From Akkermansiaceae bacterium (GTDB lineage: Bacteria > Verrucomicrobiota > Verrucomicrobiia > Verrucomicrobiales > Akkermansiaceae): DNA of 41,969 nucleotides. Position 1 is the stretch's first letter, and each line of letters opens with the position of its first letter. This document shows positions 7,263 through 16,545 of the stretch, in pieces. The notes beneath the pieces are model-generated. The model saw only the letters and a program-made list of their open reading frames with translations, was not told the origin of the DNA and made no database searches. The stretch covers positions 1 through 41,969 of the forward strand of contig JAPJNB010000175.1 in assembly GCA_026461385.1 (NCBI GenBank), written 5' to 3'. A program made the position numbers and the translations under genes.

Positions 7263-8294
7263 ATGTCTGAAAATTTCTACCAACAAACCACCGCCGCGCC
7301 GCAGACTTCTTTCGACGTCTCGCTCCGCCCTCCCGCATTTTCCGAGTTCATCGGTCAGGAAAAAGTAAAGGAGCGGATTCTCCTGATGCTCGAGGCGGCC
7401 AAGCAACGGGGCGACGTACTCGACCACGTTCTACTCTCCGGCCCGCCCGGATTGGGGAAAACCACTCTAGCAAACCTCATCGCCCACGCCGCAGGATCCC
7501 AACTCCACACGACCTCAGGGCCTCAAATCGAAAAAGCCGGCGACCTCGCGGGAATTCTAACCAATATCCAAAAGGGCGACATCCTGTTCATCGATGAAAT
7601 CCACCGCCTCCACCCCGCCATCGAGGAGTACCTCTATCCGGCCATGGAAGACTTCCGCCTGGACATCATCATCGACTCGGGCCCGTCCGCTCGATCGATC
7701 CAGATCAATTTGCCCCGCTTCACGCTTGTCGGCGCGACCACGCGCTCGGGCATGCTGACCGCGCCACTCCGCTCACGCTTCGGCCTCGCCAACCGCCTCG
7801 ACTATTACACCCACGAGGAGCTTGCGATGATCATCGAACGCTCGGCCGGCTTGCTCGACGTTCCAATCGAGCACGAGGGCGCGCTAGAAGTCGCCTCCCG
7901 CTCACGCGGCACACCACGCGTGGCCAACGCCCTACTCCGCTGGGTAAGAGATTTCGCCCAAGTGCGCGGCGAGGGTTTCATCGACCAAAAGATCGCCGAC
8001 GCCGCACTGGCCATGATCGAAATCGACTCGCAAGGGCTCGATGAAATGGACAAACGTCTGCTCGAAGTCCTCATCTACAAGTTCGGGGGCGGCCCGGTCG
8101 GCCTGAACTCGATGGCCGTCGCGGTCGGAGAAGATGCCGCGACGCTCGAGGAGGTCCATGAGCCTTTCCTCATCATGCAAGGATTCCTCATGAGGACCCC
8201 GCGCGGACGCATCGCCCTGCCCGCTGCCTACGAGAAAATCGGCGCACCCGTCCCTGCCAACCGGCCCGAGGACCCTCAGTCGAGTTTGTTCTAA
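7263..8294 (+). CDS. ruvB: Holliday junction branch migration ATPase RuvB
   Basis: 343 residues, normal for RuvB. Walker [10 protein letters not shown] (60-68), Walker [10 protein letters not shown] (108-116), sensor 1 [10 protein letters not shown], and the arginine-finger region APLRSRFG are all present, followed by the C-terminal winged helix (about 265-335) with [18 protein letters not shown]. RuvB drives branch migration of Holliday junctions together with RuvA and RuvC; neither is encoded here. A GTG directly precedes the ATG (GTGATG at 7260); the ATG at 7263 matches the family N-terminus. It lies 90 bp after the membrane-protein gene. Confidence 0.97.
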   Translation: MSENFYQQTTAAPQTSFDVSLRPPAFSEFIGQEKVKERILLMLEAAKQRGDVLDHVLLSGPPGLGKTTLANLIAHAAGSQLHTTSGPQIEKAGDLAGILTNIQKGDILFIDEIHRLHPAIEEYLYPAMEDFRLDIIIDSGPSARSIQINLPRFTLVGATTRSGMLTAPLRSRFGLANRLDYYTHEELAMIIERSAGLLDVPIEHEGALEVASRSRGTPRVANALLRWVRDFAQVRGEGFIDQKIADAALAMIEIDSQGLDEMDKRLLEVLIYKFGGGPVGLNSMAVAVGEDAATLEEVHEPFLIMQGFLMRTPRGRIALPAAYEKIGAPVPANRPEDPQSSLF

Positions 8295-8399
8295 ATCCCC
8301 ACGCATCATCGCATTACGCCCCTGCCGCGAGAAGTCATTGCACCCAGATGCACCATTCTGGCTTGATAGTTGCCCGATAAGACTCAAACCTGCGTCTTC

Positions 8400-9716
8400 A
8401 TGTCCGCCGCCGTTCAACACACCCTCGCTGGCCCAGCCACTCTGGAAGGCACCTCGCTCCACACGGGGCAAAAGGTCACGCTCACTCTCAAACCCGCGCC
8501 CGAGGGCCATGGATTCAAATTCCGCCGCATCGATTTACCCGACCAACCGTTCATCAATGCCGACGTCGATAAGGTACAAACCGTCGAGCGCGCGACCACG
8601 CTGGCTGAGGGTTCGGTAAAGGTTCACACGGTCGAACACGTGATTTCCGCCCTCGTCGGCATGGGCGTTGACAACGCACTGATCGAAATGGACGCGAACG
8701 AACCACCGATCGGCGACGGCTCGTCCCGCCCCTTTGCAGAACTCATTAAAAAAGTCGGGCTAGTCGCTCAATCCGCGCCACGCAAGGTGTGGGAAATCCG
8801 CGAGCCGATCCACTTGGAAACCGGCGATGGCACGCTCATCACCATCGTCCCTTGCAAGACGTTCAAGGTGTCGGTGACCAACGTGGGCCCCGAAGGCCGC
8901 TTCACCCAGTATTTCTCCACCGAAGTCACGCCAACGACTTACGAGAAGGAAATCTGCGCCGCGCGGACTTTCGTTTACTACGAGGACGTAAAGCCACTGC
9001 TCGACAAAGGCCTCATCAAAGGCGGCTCGCTCGAAAGCGCCGTGGTGATCCGCGGCAATGAAATCATGTCCAAGGAGCCGATGCGCTTCAGCAACGAATT
9101 CGCCCGCCACAAAGCGCTCGATCTGATCGGCGACTTGATGCTGTCCGGCATTCGCATTTACGGACATGTGATCGCGGTGAAACCTGGCCACGGGCCAAAC
9201 ACGCAAATGGCTGCTTTGCTCAAGGCGGAGTACGCCAAAATGCGCTCGATGGTGCCCTCCGCCGTCAAAATCCCAGATGGCGAGAGCGTGCTCGATATCC
9301 ACGAAGTGCTGAAGATCCTGCCGCACCGCTATCCTTTCCTCATGATCGACCGCGTGGTCGACTGCCTTGGCGATAGCAAATGCACCGCGGTCAAAAACGT
9401 GACGATCAACGAGCCTTACTTCGCCGGCCATTTCCCAGGTCACCCGATCATGCCCGGCGTCTTGCAGCTCGAAGCCATGGCACAAGTCTCCTCAGTCTTG
9501 ATGCTCCGCAAGCCGGAAAACAGCGGGAAAATCGGTTACTTCATGAGCGCCGACAACGTGAAATGGCGCCGCCCCGTGCTCCCAGGCGACACCCTTTTCA
9601 TCGAAAGCGAAATCATCAAAACCCGCGGCTCGATCGGCCAAACGCGCTGCCGCTGCCTCGTCAATGGCGAGGTCGTCTCTGAAGCCGAACTGAAATTTGC
9701 GCTCATGGATCGCTAG
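8400..9716 (+). CDS. lpxC-fabZ: bifunctional LpxC deacetylase / FabZ dehydratase fusion
   Basis: 438 residues. The first 285 are LpxC (UDP-3-O-acyl-GlcNAc deacetylase, the committed step of lipid A): zinc ligands H80 (HTVEH), H237 and D241 (FARHKALDLIGD) and catalytic H264 (KPGHG) align with H79, H238, D242 and H265 of E. coli. Residues from about 297 are FabZ, the 3-hydroxyacyl-ACP dehydratase: LPHRYPFLMIDRV (308-319), GHFPGHPIMPG (343-353) with catalytic H344, and E358 in LQLEAMAQ. Fusion places the enzyme that uses hydroxyacyl-ACP for phospholipids with the one that commits hydroxyacyl groups to lipid A. Such fusions are known in Bacteroidetes and related Gram-negatives. A TTG ten codons upstream is an unlikely start. 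Confidence 0.96.
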   Translation: MSAAVQHTLAGPATLEGTSLHTGQKVTLTLKPAPEGHGFKFRRIDLPDQPFINADVDKVQTVERATTLAEGSVKVHTVEHVISALVGMGVDNALIEMDANEPPIGDGSSRPFAELIKKVGLVAQSAPRKVWEIREPIHLETGDGTLITIVPCKTFKVSVTNVGPEGRFTQYFSTEVTPTTYEKEICAARTFVYYEDVKPLLDKGLIKGGSLESAVVIRGNEIMSKEPMRFSNEFARHKALDLIGDLMLSGIRIYGHVIAVKPGHGPNTQMAALLKAEYAKMRSMVPSAVKIPDGESVLDIHEVLKILPHRYPFLMIDRVVDCLGDSKCTAVKNVTINEPYFAGHFPGHPIMPGVLQLEAMAQVSSVLMLRKPENSGKIGYFMSADNVKWRRPVLPGDTLFIESEIIKTRGSIGQTRCRCLVNGEVVSEAELKFALMDR

Positions 9717-9801
9717 ATCGCCGCCACCCAAGGCGCTCGCTAGCCATCAAAGCCCACCGAAACCTCTATCCACCTTTTCCGAACCACCAACCTCTTCTAA
9801 C

Positions 9802-11673
9802 ATGTCCGAACGCAAGACTCTCGACGAACGCAACCAGATGACCGATCTGGAGCGACTCCGCCACTCGTGTGCCCACGTCCTCGCCACTGCGATTTGCCGG
9901 ATCTGGCCAGACGTCCAACTCGCCGCAGGCCCGCCCGTCGAAAATGGATTCTACTACGACATGGATCTCAAACACCGGATCTCACCGGAGGATTTCCCAC
10001 GCATCGAGGAGGAAATGAAAAAGGTGGTGAAGGACAACGATTCCTTCGAGCGCTTCACGGTCTCACGCGACGAAGCCCTCAGCCTCGCCAAAGCCGGTCG
10101 CCTTGGCGCCGTCGCCGACCGAGAAATCGAAAGCATCTTCAAGGTGGATCTCCTCCATGACATCCCAGAAGGCGAAGAAATCTCGATCTTCAAAAATGGC
10201 GACTTCTGGGATCTTTGCGCCGGCCCTCACGTCGGTCGGACGGGAAATTGCAAGGCCTTCAAGGTGATGAGCGTCGCGAGTTCCTACTACAAAGGCGACA
10301 AAGATCGCCAATCACTCCAACGGATTTACGGCACATGCTTCAAGAACTCGACGGAGCTGTTAGAGCATCTCACCCGCCTCGAGGAGGCGAAAAAACGCGA
10401 TCACCGCCGCCTCGGCAAGGAGCTCGGACTGTTCCACATCGACGAAGCCGTTGGCCAAGGCTTGATCCTTTGGAAGCCCAAGGGCGCATTGGTCCGTCGC
10501 TCACTTCAGGACTTCATCACTCAAGAACTCGACAAACAAGGCTACTCCCAAGTCTTCACGCCACACATCGGTAAGCTCGACCTCTACCGGACCTCTGGCC
10601 ATTTCCCCTACTACCAGGAAAGCCAGTACCCCGCCATCGCCGAGCGGGATGTGTTAGAAAAACTCGCGGATGAGGACGCTTCATGTTCGCAGCTCCTCAA
10701 CGGCTTGGAGAAAGGCGAGTACGAGGGCTACCTGCTCAAGCCGATGAATTGCCCGCACCACATCAAAATCTATGCGAGCGACCACCACTCTTACCGCGAC
10801 TTGCCCGTCCGGCTTGCGGAGTTCGGCACCGTTTACCGTTGGGAGCAATCCGGCGAACTCGGCGGCATGACGCGCGTCCGCGGCTTCACCCAAGACGATG
10901 CCCATTTGTTCTGCACGCCCGACCAAGTCGCAGCAGAAGTCACCGGATGCCTCGACCTCGTCAAAAAAGTCCTCGGCACCCTCGGCATGGAGAACTACCG
11001 CGTCCGACTCTCTCTCCGCGATCCTGCGTCGGACAAGTACGTCGGCTCCGCCGAAAACTGGGATAAAGCCGAAGCCGCACTCCGGCAAGCCGTGCAAACC
11101 CTCGGCGTGGAATACACCGAGGAACTTGGCGAAGCGGCGTTCTACGGCCCGAAAATCGACTTTGTCGTCAAGGATGTGATTGGCCGCGATTGGCAACTGG
11201 GCACGGTGCAGGTCGACTACAACCTGCCGGTGCGTTTCGGCCTGACCTACGTCGGCGCAGACAACCAACCGCACACGCCGGTGATGATTCATCGCGCACC
11301 CTTCGGATCGCTCGAGCGCTTCACGGGTCTGCTCATCGAACACTTCGAGGGGAAATTCCCCGCATGGCTGGCTCCGGAACAAGTCCGCGTGATTCCCATT
11401 TCAGAAAAAACCCTCGAGGCCGCCGAAAGCACCGCTGCACTCCTCGCCGACCTCGGCGTCCGCGTTTCGGTCGACCGAACCAACGATAAAATTGGCGCGA
11501 AGATCCGTCTCGCCCGCCTCGACCGAGTTCCCTACATGATCGTCCTTGGTGCGAAGGAAGTGGAAGAAGGCACTGTCTCGATCCGCCACCGCGACCACGA
11601 GGAACTCGAAACCAAGACGCTTGAGGAGTTCACCGCTCAGATCACCACCGAAATCCGCGAACGTCGGCTTTAA
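9802..11673 (+). CDS. thrS: threonyl-tRNA synthetase without TGS domain
   Basis: 623 residues. It starts almost directly with the N2 editing domain (HSCAH at 21-25; DLCAGPHVGRTG further on), followed by the class II catalytic core with MNCPHH (315-320, zinc ligand C317), EFGTVYRWEQSGELGGMTRVRGF (motif 2) and a C-terminal anticodon-binding domain. The N-terminal TGS domain found in E. coli ThrS is missing. An extra acidic segment (about 283-309, with LEKLADEDASCSQLLNGLEKG) precedes MNCPHH, which keeps the overall length near normal. The MNCPHH form (rather than MNCPGH) is also common in Bacteroidetes. The frame is open upstream to 9697, but ATG 9802 is the first sensible start. Confidence 0.96.
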   Translation: MSERKTLDERNQMTDLERLRHSCAHVLATAICRIWPDVQLAAGPPVENGFYYDMDLKHRISPEDFPRIEEEMKKVVKDNDSFERFTVSRDEALSLAKAGRLGAVADREIESIFKVDLLHDIPEGEEISIFKNGDFWDLCAGPHVGRTGNCKAFKVMSVASSYYKGDKDRQSLQRIYGTCFKNSTELLEHLTRLEEAKKRDHRRLGKELGLFHIDEAVGQGLILWKPKGALVRRSLQDFITQELDKQGYSQVFTPHIGKLDLYRTSGHFPYYQESQYPAIAERDVLEKLADEDASCSQLLNGLEKGEYEGYLLKPMNCPHHIKIYASDHHSYRDLPVRLAEFGTVYRWEQSGELGGMTRVRGFTQDDAHLFCTPDQVAAEVTGCLDLVKKVLGTLGMENYRVRLSLRDPASDKYVGSAENWDKAEAALRQAVQTLGVEYTEELGEAAFYGPKIDFVVKDVIGRDWQLGTVQVDYNLPVRFGLTYVGADNQPHTPVMIHRAPFGSLERFTGLLIEHFEGKFPAWLAPEQVRVIPISEKTLEAAESTAALLADLGVRVSVDRTNDKIGAKIRLARLDRVPYMIVLGAKEVEEGTVSIRHRDHEELETKTLEEFTAQITTEIRERRL

Positions 11674-11787
11674 GGCAGTTTCTGAGGCAGATTCGATCGC
11701 AATTGAACGGTCGTTTCTGCCTTTCCATCTTTGACAATCGGCTCGCAAGAAGCCAGTTTCCCCAGCGTTCACGAACAACACAATCTT

Positions 11788-13170
11788 ATGGCTTACGATC
11801 TCATTGTCATTGGTGGCGGCCCTGCCGGCTACGTCGCCGCAATCCGCGCAGCTCAACTCGGAAAAAAAGTCGCCTGCGTCGAAGCAGATCGTGCAGGTGG
11901 CACCTGCCTCAACTGGGGCTGCATCCCCACGAAGTCGCTGCTGAAAAATGCAGAGGTCTACCACATGCTCACCCACAAGGCGGCTGAGTTTGGCCTGAAA
12001 ATCGAAGGGCTTTCTTACGACTGGTCCGCCGTCATCGGCCGCTCACGCAAGGTCGCCGATCGCCTCGCAGGTGGCATCGAGTTCCTCCTGAAAAAGAATG
12101 GCATCGACTACGTCCGCGGATTCGGCTCCATCGAAGGCACCGGAAAAGTCGGCGTGAAGGCGACCGATGGCAGCAGCCAAGTGCTCGAAACCAAGGACAT
12201 TCTCGTGGCAACCGGTTGCAAAACCCGAGGCCTCCCGCCACTGCCATTCAACGGCAAATCGGTCATCGGATCGAAGGAAGCCATGGTCCTTCCCGAACAA
12301 CCCAAGGAACTGCTCATCATCGGCGCGGGCGCCATCGGGGTGGAATTCGCCTACATTTACAACGCATTCGGCACCAAGGTGACGCTGATCGAAATGGCAC
12401 CTCGGATTCTTCCAGTCGAAGACGATGAAGTCGGTGACGCATTGGAAAAATCGCTCATCAAACAGGGCATTCGCTGCCTCACCAACACCAAAATCACCGC
12501 AATGGCGGACAAGGGCACTCACGTCGAACTCACGGTCGAGGGCCCGAAGGAAAACGGCACGCTCACCGCGCCGGTCTGCATCGTCGCAATCGGCATCCAC
12601 CCGGTACTTCCCGGCGGACAACAACCGAAACTCGATGACCGCGGCTACATTGTCGTCGGCGATCGCTACGAGACATCGATCCCAGGCGTTTACGCGGTCG
12701 GCGATGTGAATGGCCCACCATGGCTGGCCCACGTGGCATCCTTTGAGGCGGTTCAAGCGGTCGAAGGCCTCTACGTTCCAGGCTACAAGCCACGGAAGGT
12801 CACCAATTTCCCAGGCTGCACCTACTGCCACCCGCAAGTGGCTTCGGTCGGCAAGACCGAGCGCGCACTCAAGGCGGAAGGAATCGAATACACAGTCGGC
12901 AAGATCCCATTTGTCGCCATCGGCAAGGCGATCGCCTCGGGCGAACCCGACGGATTCGCGAAGCTGCTCTACGGCAAAAAACACGGCGAGCTGCTCGGGG
13001 CTCACATCATCGGTGATAATGCAACCGAACTCATCGCGGAAATGGGCCTCGCCCTCGACCAAGAACTGACGGCGACCGAAATCCACTCGACCATCCACGC
13101 CCATCCAACGATGTCCGAGGTGATCCACGAGGCGACCCTCGCTTCAGAGGGCCACGCCATTCATTTCTGA
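11788..13170 (+). CDS. lpd: dihydrolipoyl dehydrogenase
   Basis: 460 residues, E3 of the pyruvate/2-oxoglutarate dehydrogenase complexes. FAD-binding GGGPAG (9-14), redox disulphide GGTCLNWGC (C40, C45), NAD-binding IIGAGAIGVEFAYIY, the second FAD motif VYAVGDVN, and the C-terminal catalytic dyad H439-PTMS-E444 are all seen. The ATG at 11788 gives the canonical start (MAYDLIVIGGG); an upstream in-frame start at 11731 would add 19 unlikely residues. No E1 or E2 gene lies in the window. The stop codon lies inside the palindrome CATTTCTGAGAAATG (13162-13176). Confidence 0.96.
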   Translation: MAYDLIVIGGGPAGYVAAIRAAQLGKKVACVEADRAGGTCLNWGCIPTKSLLKNAEVYHMLTHKAAEFGLKIEGLSYDWSAVIGRSRKVADRLAGGIEFLLKKNGIDYVRGFGSIEGTGKVGVKATDGSSQVLETKDILVATGCKTRGLPPLPFNGKSVIGSKEAMVLPEQPKELLIIGAGAIGVEFAYIYNAFGTKVTLIEMAPRILPVEDDEVGDALEKSLIKQGIRCLTNTKITAMADKGTHVELTVEGPKENGTLTAPVCIVAIGIHPVLPGGQQPKLDDRGYIVVGDRYETSIPGVYAVGDVNGPPWLAHVASFEAVQAVEGLYVPGYKPRKVTNFPGCTYCHPQVASVGKTERALKAEGIEYTVGKIPFVAIGKAIASGEPDGFAKLLYGKKHGELLGAHIIGDNATELIAEMGLALDQELTATEIHSTIHAHPTMSEVIHEATLASEGHAIHF

Positions 13171-13530
13171 GAAATGAGTTCGATCGCCTCGCCGGCGCGA
13201 TGCACCCGCCACGCAGCGGGACCCATCCTCGAAGGGAATCACTGGCAGGAAACGTTCATTGCACCGATGGTGGGGGTAAACGCGCGACTCCGCATCCCAG
13301 CGGCTCGCATTGGGCCGATCGCTGTAAAATCCCAGATTGTTTCCTGCAAGTTCACCAGACCTTGCTGATCGAAGTGTTTCTGGCGCAAAGCGATCCTCCG
13401 CTGGCATTTGAATCGAAATCGCCCGATTCGACAGCCTCGTTCCCGTCGAGGCTTGGATTTGCACATTCTTGGCCACCGGCCCCGCCGATTTAGCAGCTAT
13501 GGATGCTCGCCTCCAATTTCACCACCCCCG
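13171..13530. other. 360-bp region without a convincing gene
   Basis: Between lpd and the barrel-protein terminator there is no recognisable CDS. Short frames exist on both strands (64 codons from 13174 plus; 110 codons 13144-13476 minus, running into the lpd 3' end) but none has a domain or a plausible start. The stretch contains a 7-bp perfect hairpin (AGCCTCG at 13433-13439 with CGAGGCT at 13447-13453, 7-nt loop) followed by a smaller GGCC hairpin. There is no U-tract after it on the plus strand. It could be an unannotated small RNA, a long 3' UTR or a decayed gene. Confidence 0.4.
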
Positions 13531-13572
13531 ACAAAACACAAAAAGGGGCGGTTGCTTTCACAACCACCCCTT
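13531..13572 (-). terminator. Rho-independent terminator of the barrel-protein gene
   Basis: Arms AAGGGGCGGTTG (13543-13554) and CAACCACCCCTT (13561-13572) pair with one C/A mismatch across a 6-nt loop. Read on the minus strand the stem is followed by TTTTTGTGTTTTGT. It lies about 35 bp beyond the stop of the minus-strand outer-membrane-protein gene. Confidence 0.85.
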
Positions 13573-13606
13573 GGAATAAGTTTAAGTCAAATGACCTCGA
13601 ATTGGC

Positions 13607-14356
13607 TCAGAAGCCAACGCTGATCATCGAACCAACGACGGTTTCGTTCTCAGAACCGAAGTACACGGTGTCGCGGTCGTCGCTAAGCGAAAACGACTGA
13701 GCGATGAATGGAGAAAGCTTGGCGTGTTCTGCAAAGCCATAGTCGAGCGAAGCCTTGAGTGTCAACGCTGTTGCTTGGCCTTTGTCAGCAAGGTAGCCAA
13801 GGTTGGCTGCAAGGTTGAGGTTCAAGCATGGGCTAAGCTCGATACCGCGAGTAAGAGCAAGCTCCGAATAGCCATTGCTATCACCTTCGATCTGGCCGAA
13901 GTAGGTCAACGATGCATTGGCGAAGCCAAGATCACGCGAGAGGCCGATAGAGACTTCTTGGGCGTCTGCTGCTTTGCCAAGGGAACCCTCAGTGAGTTGA
14001 TCAAAGCTGTTTTGATAATAAATGTAACCGAGGCTAGCGGTCGCAAAGCCAAGGTCCTTCGAAGCGCTTACATACAAATCAAGCTCGTTAGCATTGTGGG
14101 TAACAGAAGGCCCAGCAAGAGAGCGTGGTGCTTGATAGTTTGCGTACCAGGCACCAGCGCTCAGAGCGATGCCGTTCACTTCGGTGGCAGCGTCAAGGCC
14201 AGTTTCGATCAGGTTGTTACCTTGGTTAACACCACGGAAAAGATACTCGTTGGAGTAGCCAGTGTGGAGTGTGTATTCGACTTCAGCCTGAGCGATGCCA
14301 GCCACGAGGGCGGAGACAGCGGCCAAGGCGCCAATGGTTTTGCAGTAGTTTTGCAT
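13607..14356 (-). CDS. outer-membrane beta-barrel protein, Gcw_chp/TIGR02001-like
   Basis: 249 residues from ATG 14356: a signal peptide (MQNYCKTIGALAAVSALVAGIAQA, cleaved before EVEYT) and alternating polar/aromatic strands throughout. The mature start EYTLHTGYSNEYLFRGVNQG and the pattern LYVSASKDLGFATASLGYIYY fit the Gcw_chp family of small barrels. It ends in Phe (SMISVGF), as outer-membrane barrels do for Bam recognition. The frame is open to 14455, but the inner start gives the clean signal peptide. It is divergent from amtB across 374 bp; members of this family are often found beside ammonium-transport genes, so a role in letting small nitrogen compounds across the outer membrane is plausible but inferred. 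Confidence 0.85.
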   Translation of the reverse strand: MQNYCKTIGALAAVSALVAGIAQAEVEYTLHTGYSNEYLFRGVNQGNNLIETGLDAATEVNGIALSAGAWYANYQAPRSLAGPSVTHNANELDLYVSASKDLGFATASLGYIYYQNSFDQLTEGSLGKAADAQEVSIGLSRDLGFANASLTYFGQIEGDSNGYSELALTRGIELSPCLNLNLAANLGYLADKGQATALTLKASLDYGFAEHAKLSPFIAQSFSLSDDRDTVYFGSENETVVGSMISVGF

Positions 14357-14730
14357 TGTGTTGTGTTGGTTTTCGGTTGCTGCTTGCATCCTCACTTTGT
14401 CGAGGTTTACGACCAGTTCGGAGCGAGTTGGGACAATCATCAGCTCAGTTTTCACCTAAGCTTAGAACTTCCCGTGGGTTATGTTTAACATGTCTGAAGG
14501 AGTTGTCCAGCTTTTTAGGGTGGATTTCGCATTTTTATAGCGCTTACAAAAGAGGTTTCAGCCACGCTGTCAGCTTGAACGTTGGAAATTCCTTCTGTTT
14601 GCGGGGCACTCAAAATAAAAAATGGGTTTTGCTCATCTTGGCACGGTAATTGCTTCTTTGTGACGGCGAGTCTCTTTGATTAGGAATCACTGCGACGAAC
14701 CAACTAAATACTCGATCAACCCTGACCACC
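14357..14730. promoter_or_regulatory. divergent regulatory region between barrel gene and amtB
   Basis: 374 bp without a gene. On the plus strand it holds the sigma-54 promoter of amtB (separate entry) and a predicted leader of about 65 nt. A short perfect inverted repeat ATGTTTAACAT (14481-14491) lies nearer the minus-strand gene and could be an operator. I found no clear NtrC-type enhancer dyad (TGCACC-N5-GGTGCA) by eye and no confident sigma-70 promoter for the minus-strand gene. Confidence 0.5.
14638..14655 (+). promoter_or_regulatory. sigma-54 (RpoN) promoter of amtB
   Basis: TTGGCACGGTAATTGCTT matches the sigma-54 consensus YTGGCACGNNNNTTGCW at essentially every position, with the invariant GG (-24) and GC (-12) at the right spacing. 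Transcription should start about 12 bp after the GC, near 14665, leaving a 65-nt leader before the amtB ATG at 14731. A sigma-54 promoter implies activation by an enhancer-binding protein such as NtrC under nitrogen limitation. Confidence 0.85.
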
Positions 14731-16257
14731 ATGACCAGTCAACATCTCAACAAACTGCGAGGCCTCGCGGCCGCTGCAATCGCACTCATCGCCATTCCCA
14801 TGTGTCCGATCGCATCGGCGCAAGACGCTGCGGCAACGCCGCCTGCAAGTGAGGCGGCAGCAACGCCACCTGCAGCCACCACCGAACAGCGGCTTGCTGA
14901 TCTTGAGAGCTATTTCAACAATGTGGGTGTCGGTGGCTCCACCGATGCCCCATGGACTTCCAAAGTTGCGGGTCTTCCGGGACCAGGTCACAACGGCTGG
15001 ATGATGACCTGCGCCGCGTTGGTTCTTTTCATGACGCTTCCAGGACTGGCTCTCTTCTATGGCGGCTTGGTTCGCAAGAAGAACGTCCTCAGCGTCTTGG
15101 CCCAATGCTTGGGCTGCGCAGGGATGGTCACCGTTATCTGGTGGGCGGTCGGCTACAGCTTGATCTTCGGTAAAAGTTTCAACTCGCCTTTCTTGGGTGG
15201 TACCGAGTTCTTCTTCCTCAAGGGAGTGACCAGCGCGCCAAATACGGATTACTGCTACTGGATTTCACAAAACGTGTTTTCGATGTACCAGTTGATGTTC
15301 GCGATCATCACCCCGGCGCTCATCATTGGTGCCATCGCTGAGCGCATGAAATTCTCTGCCATCATGGCCTTCATCTTCATCTGGATGTTCGTGGTCTACA
15401 TCCCAATGGCTCACATGATCTGGGGTGTCACCGGCCTCATGAACGGTGTCTGGAATGGCGATGCCGCCGTCAAAGCCATCGACTTCGCAGGTGGTACCGT
15501 AGTTCACATGACCTCGGGTTGGAGCGCCTTGGTGCTCTGCATCATCCTCGGCAAGCGCCTTGGGTTCGGTAAGGAGAAAATGTCCCCACACAGCATGGTG
15601 CTTTGCATGGTGGGTACCGGAATGCTCTGGGTCGGCTGGTACGGATTCAACGCGGGTTCTGCTCTTGCTGCTGATGGAGTTTCTGCCAATGCCTTCATGA
15701 CCACAACTCTGGCAGCTGCAACGGCCGGCTTCGTCTGGGCCATCATTGAAAAGGTTCTCAAAGGTCACGCTTCCATCTTGGGCATGTGCTCGGGTGTCGT
15801 CGCAGGACTGGTCGTGGTCACTCCTGCTTGCGGATTCATCGATGCAACCGGAGCAATGATCATCGGTGTCCTCGCCGCGATCGTCCCTTACATCTTCGTG
15901 ATGTATGTCAAAGGCAAGCTGGGATACGACGACGCCCTCGACACCTTCGGGGTTCACGCGATCGGTGGAACACTTGGCGCTGTGTTGACAGGCGTTCTCG
16001 CAACGAGCTCGGTCAATGGTAACCTCACTTCCGTGAACACCTACGCTGCCAAGAATGGCCTTGATAAGTTGGTGGCCAATGGCGGACTTCTCGGCCAGCA
16101 GTTGATCGCCATCGCGATCACCTTGGTGCTCTCGATCGTGGCAACCGTGGTCATCGCCTTCGTTCTTAAGGCTCTGATCGGCCTCCGCCCAAGCCCCGAG
16201 TCCGAGACCGCAGGTCTTGACATCAGCGACCACGGCGAAGAAGGCTACGACTTCTGA
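14731..16257 (+). CDS. amtB: ammonium transporter Amt
   Basis: 508 residues: a signal peptide (cleavage near ASA/QDAA, about residue 30), an Ala/Pro-rich periplasmic extension and a coil (about 30-85), then eleven membrane helices. The pore residues D251 (AIDFAGG) and the twin histidines H259 (VVHMTSG) and H409 (GVHAIGG) keep the E. coli spacing (Asp to His 8, His to His 150). The cytoplasmic tail ends GLDISDHGEEGYDF, like other Amt proteins regulated by GlnK. AmtB carries ammonium into the cell. The long N-terminal extension is unlike E. coli. No glnK (P-II) gene follows; instead a terminator comes within 30 bp of the stop. It is controlled by the sigma-54 promoter at 14638. Confidence 0.96.
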   Translation: MTSQHLNKLRGLAAAAIALIAIPMCPIASAQDAAATPPASEAAATPPAATTEQRLADLESYFNNVGVGGSTDAPWTSKVAGLPGPGHNGWMMTCAALVLFMTLPGLALFYGGLVRKKNVLSVLAQCLGCAGMVTVIWWAVGYSLIFGKSFNSPFLGGTEFFFLKGVTSAPNTDYCYWISQNVFSMYQLMFAIITPALIIGAIAERMKFSAIMAFIFIWMFVVYIPMAHMIWGVTGLMNGVWNGDAAVKAIDFAGGTVVHMTSGWSALVLCIILGKRLGFGKEKMSPHSMVLCMVGTGMLWVGWYGFNAGSALAADGVSANAFMTTTLAAATAGFVWAIIEKVLKGHASILGMCSGVVAGLVVVTPACGFIDATGAMIIGVLAAIVPYIFVMYVKGKLGYDDALDTFGVHAIGGTLGAVLTGVLATSSVNGNLTSVNTYAAKNGLDKLVANGGLLGQQLIAIAITLVLSIVATVVIAFVLKALIGLRPSPESETAGLDISDHGEEGYDF

Positions 16258-16283
16258 TCTCCTTATCGTTGATCATTCATTCC

Positions 16284-16317
16284 ACGGGCGAGCCAGAAAC
16301 GGTTCGCCCGTTTTTGT
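16284..16317 (+). terminator. Rho-independent terminator of amtB
   Basis: ACGGGCGAGCC (16284-16294) pairs with GGTTCGCCCGT (16301-16311), one G/T pair allowed, 6-nt loop, followed by TTTTGTG. It begins 26 bp after the amtB stop and shows amtB to be a single-gene transcript. From here to msrA (16318-16545) I see no gene or clear signal. Confidence 0.85.
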
Positions 16318-16545
16318 GTCGATCTGGATTACCCAGCCAGAGTCAGAGTTGATCACTTCCATTCAGAGTGCGTCCAACTCACTTGGGGCTCGAGGTAAGC
16401 GGACGTTTTCAATTCCCTCAATCACCCCGTGTTTAAGCGGTAGGTGCAGTTATCATCACCACCATCAGCTCAACCACCAGACAGCCTCGATTCACCCCCC
16501 TCTCTCGTCATCGACCGCCCTCGCACCATCGGCCTGCTCCGCCGC

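Noticed and set aside
13144..13476. 110-codon minus-strand ORF after lpd
   Set aside because: It runs antisense into the lpd 3' end, has no recognisable domain and no support for its start.
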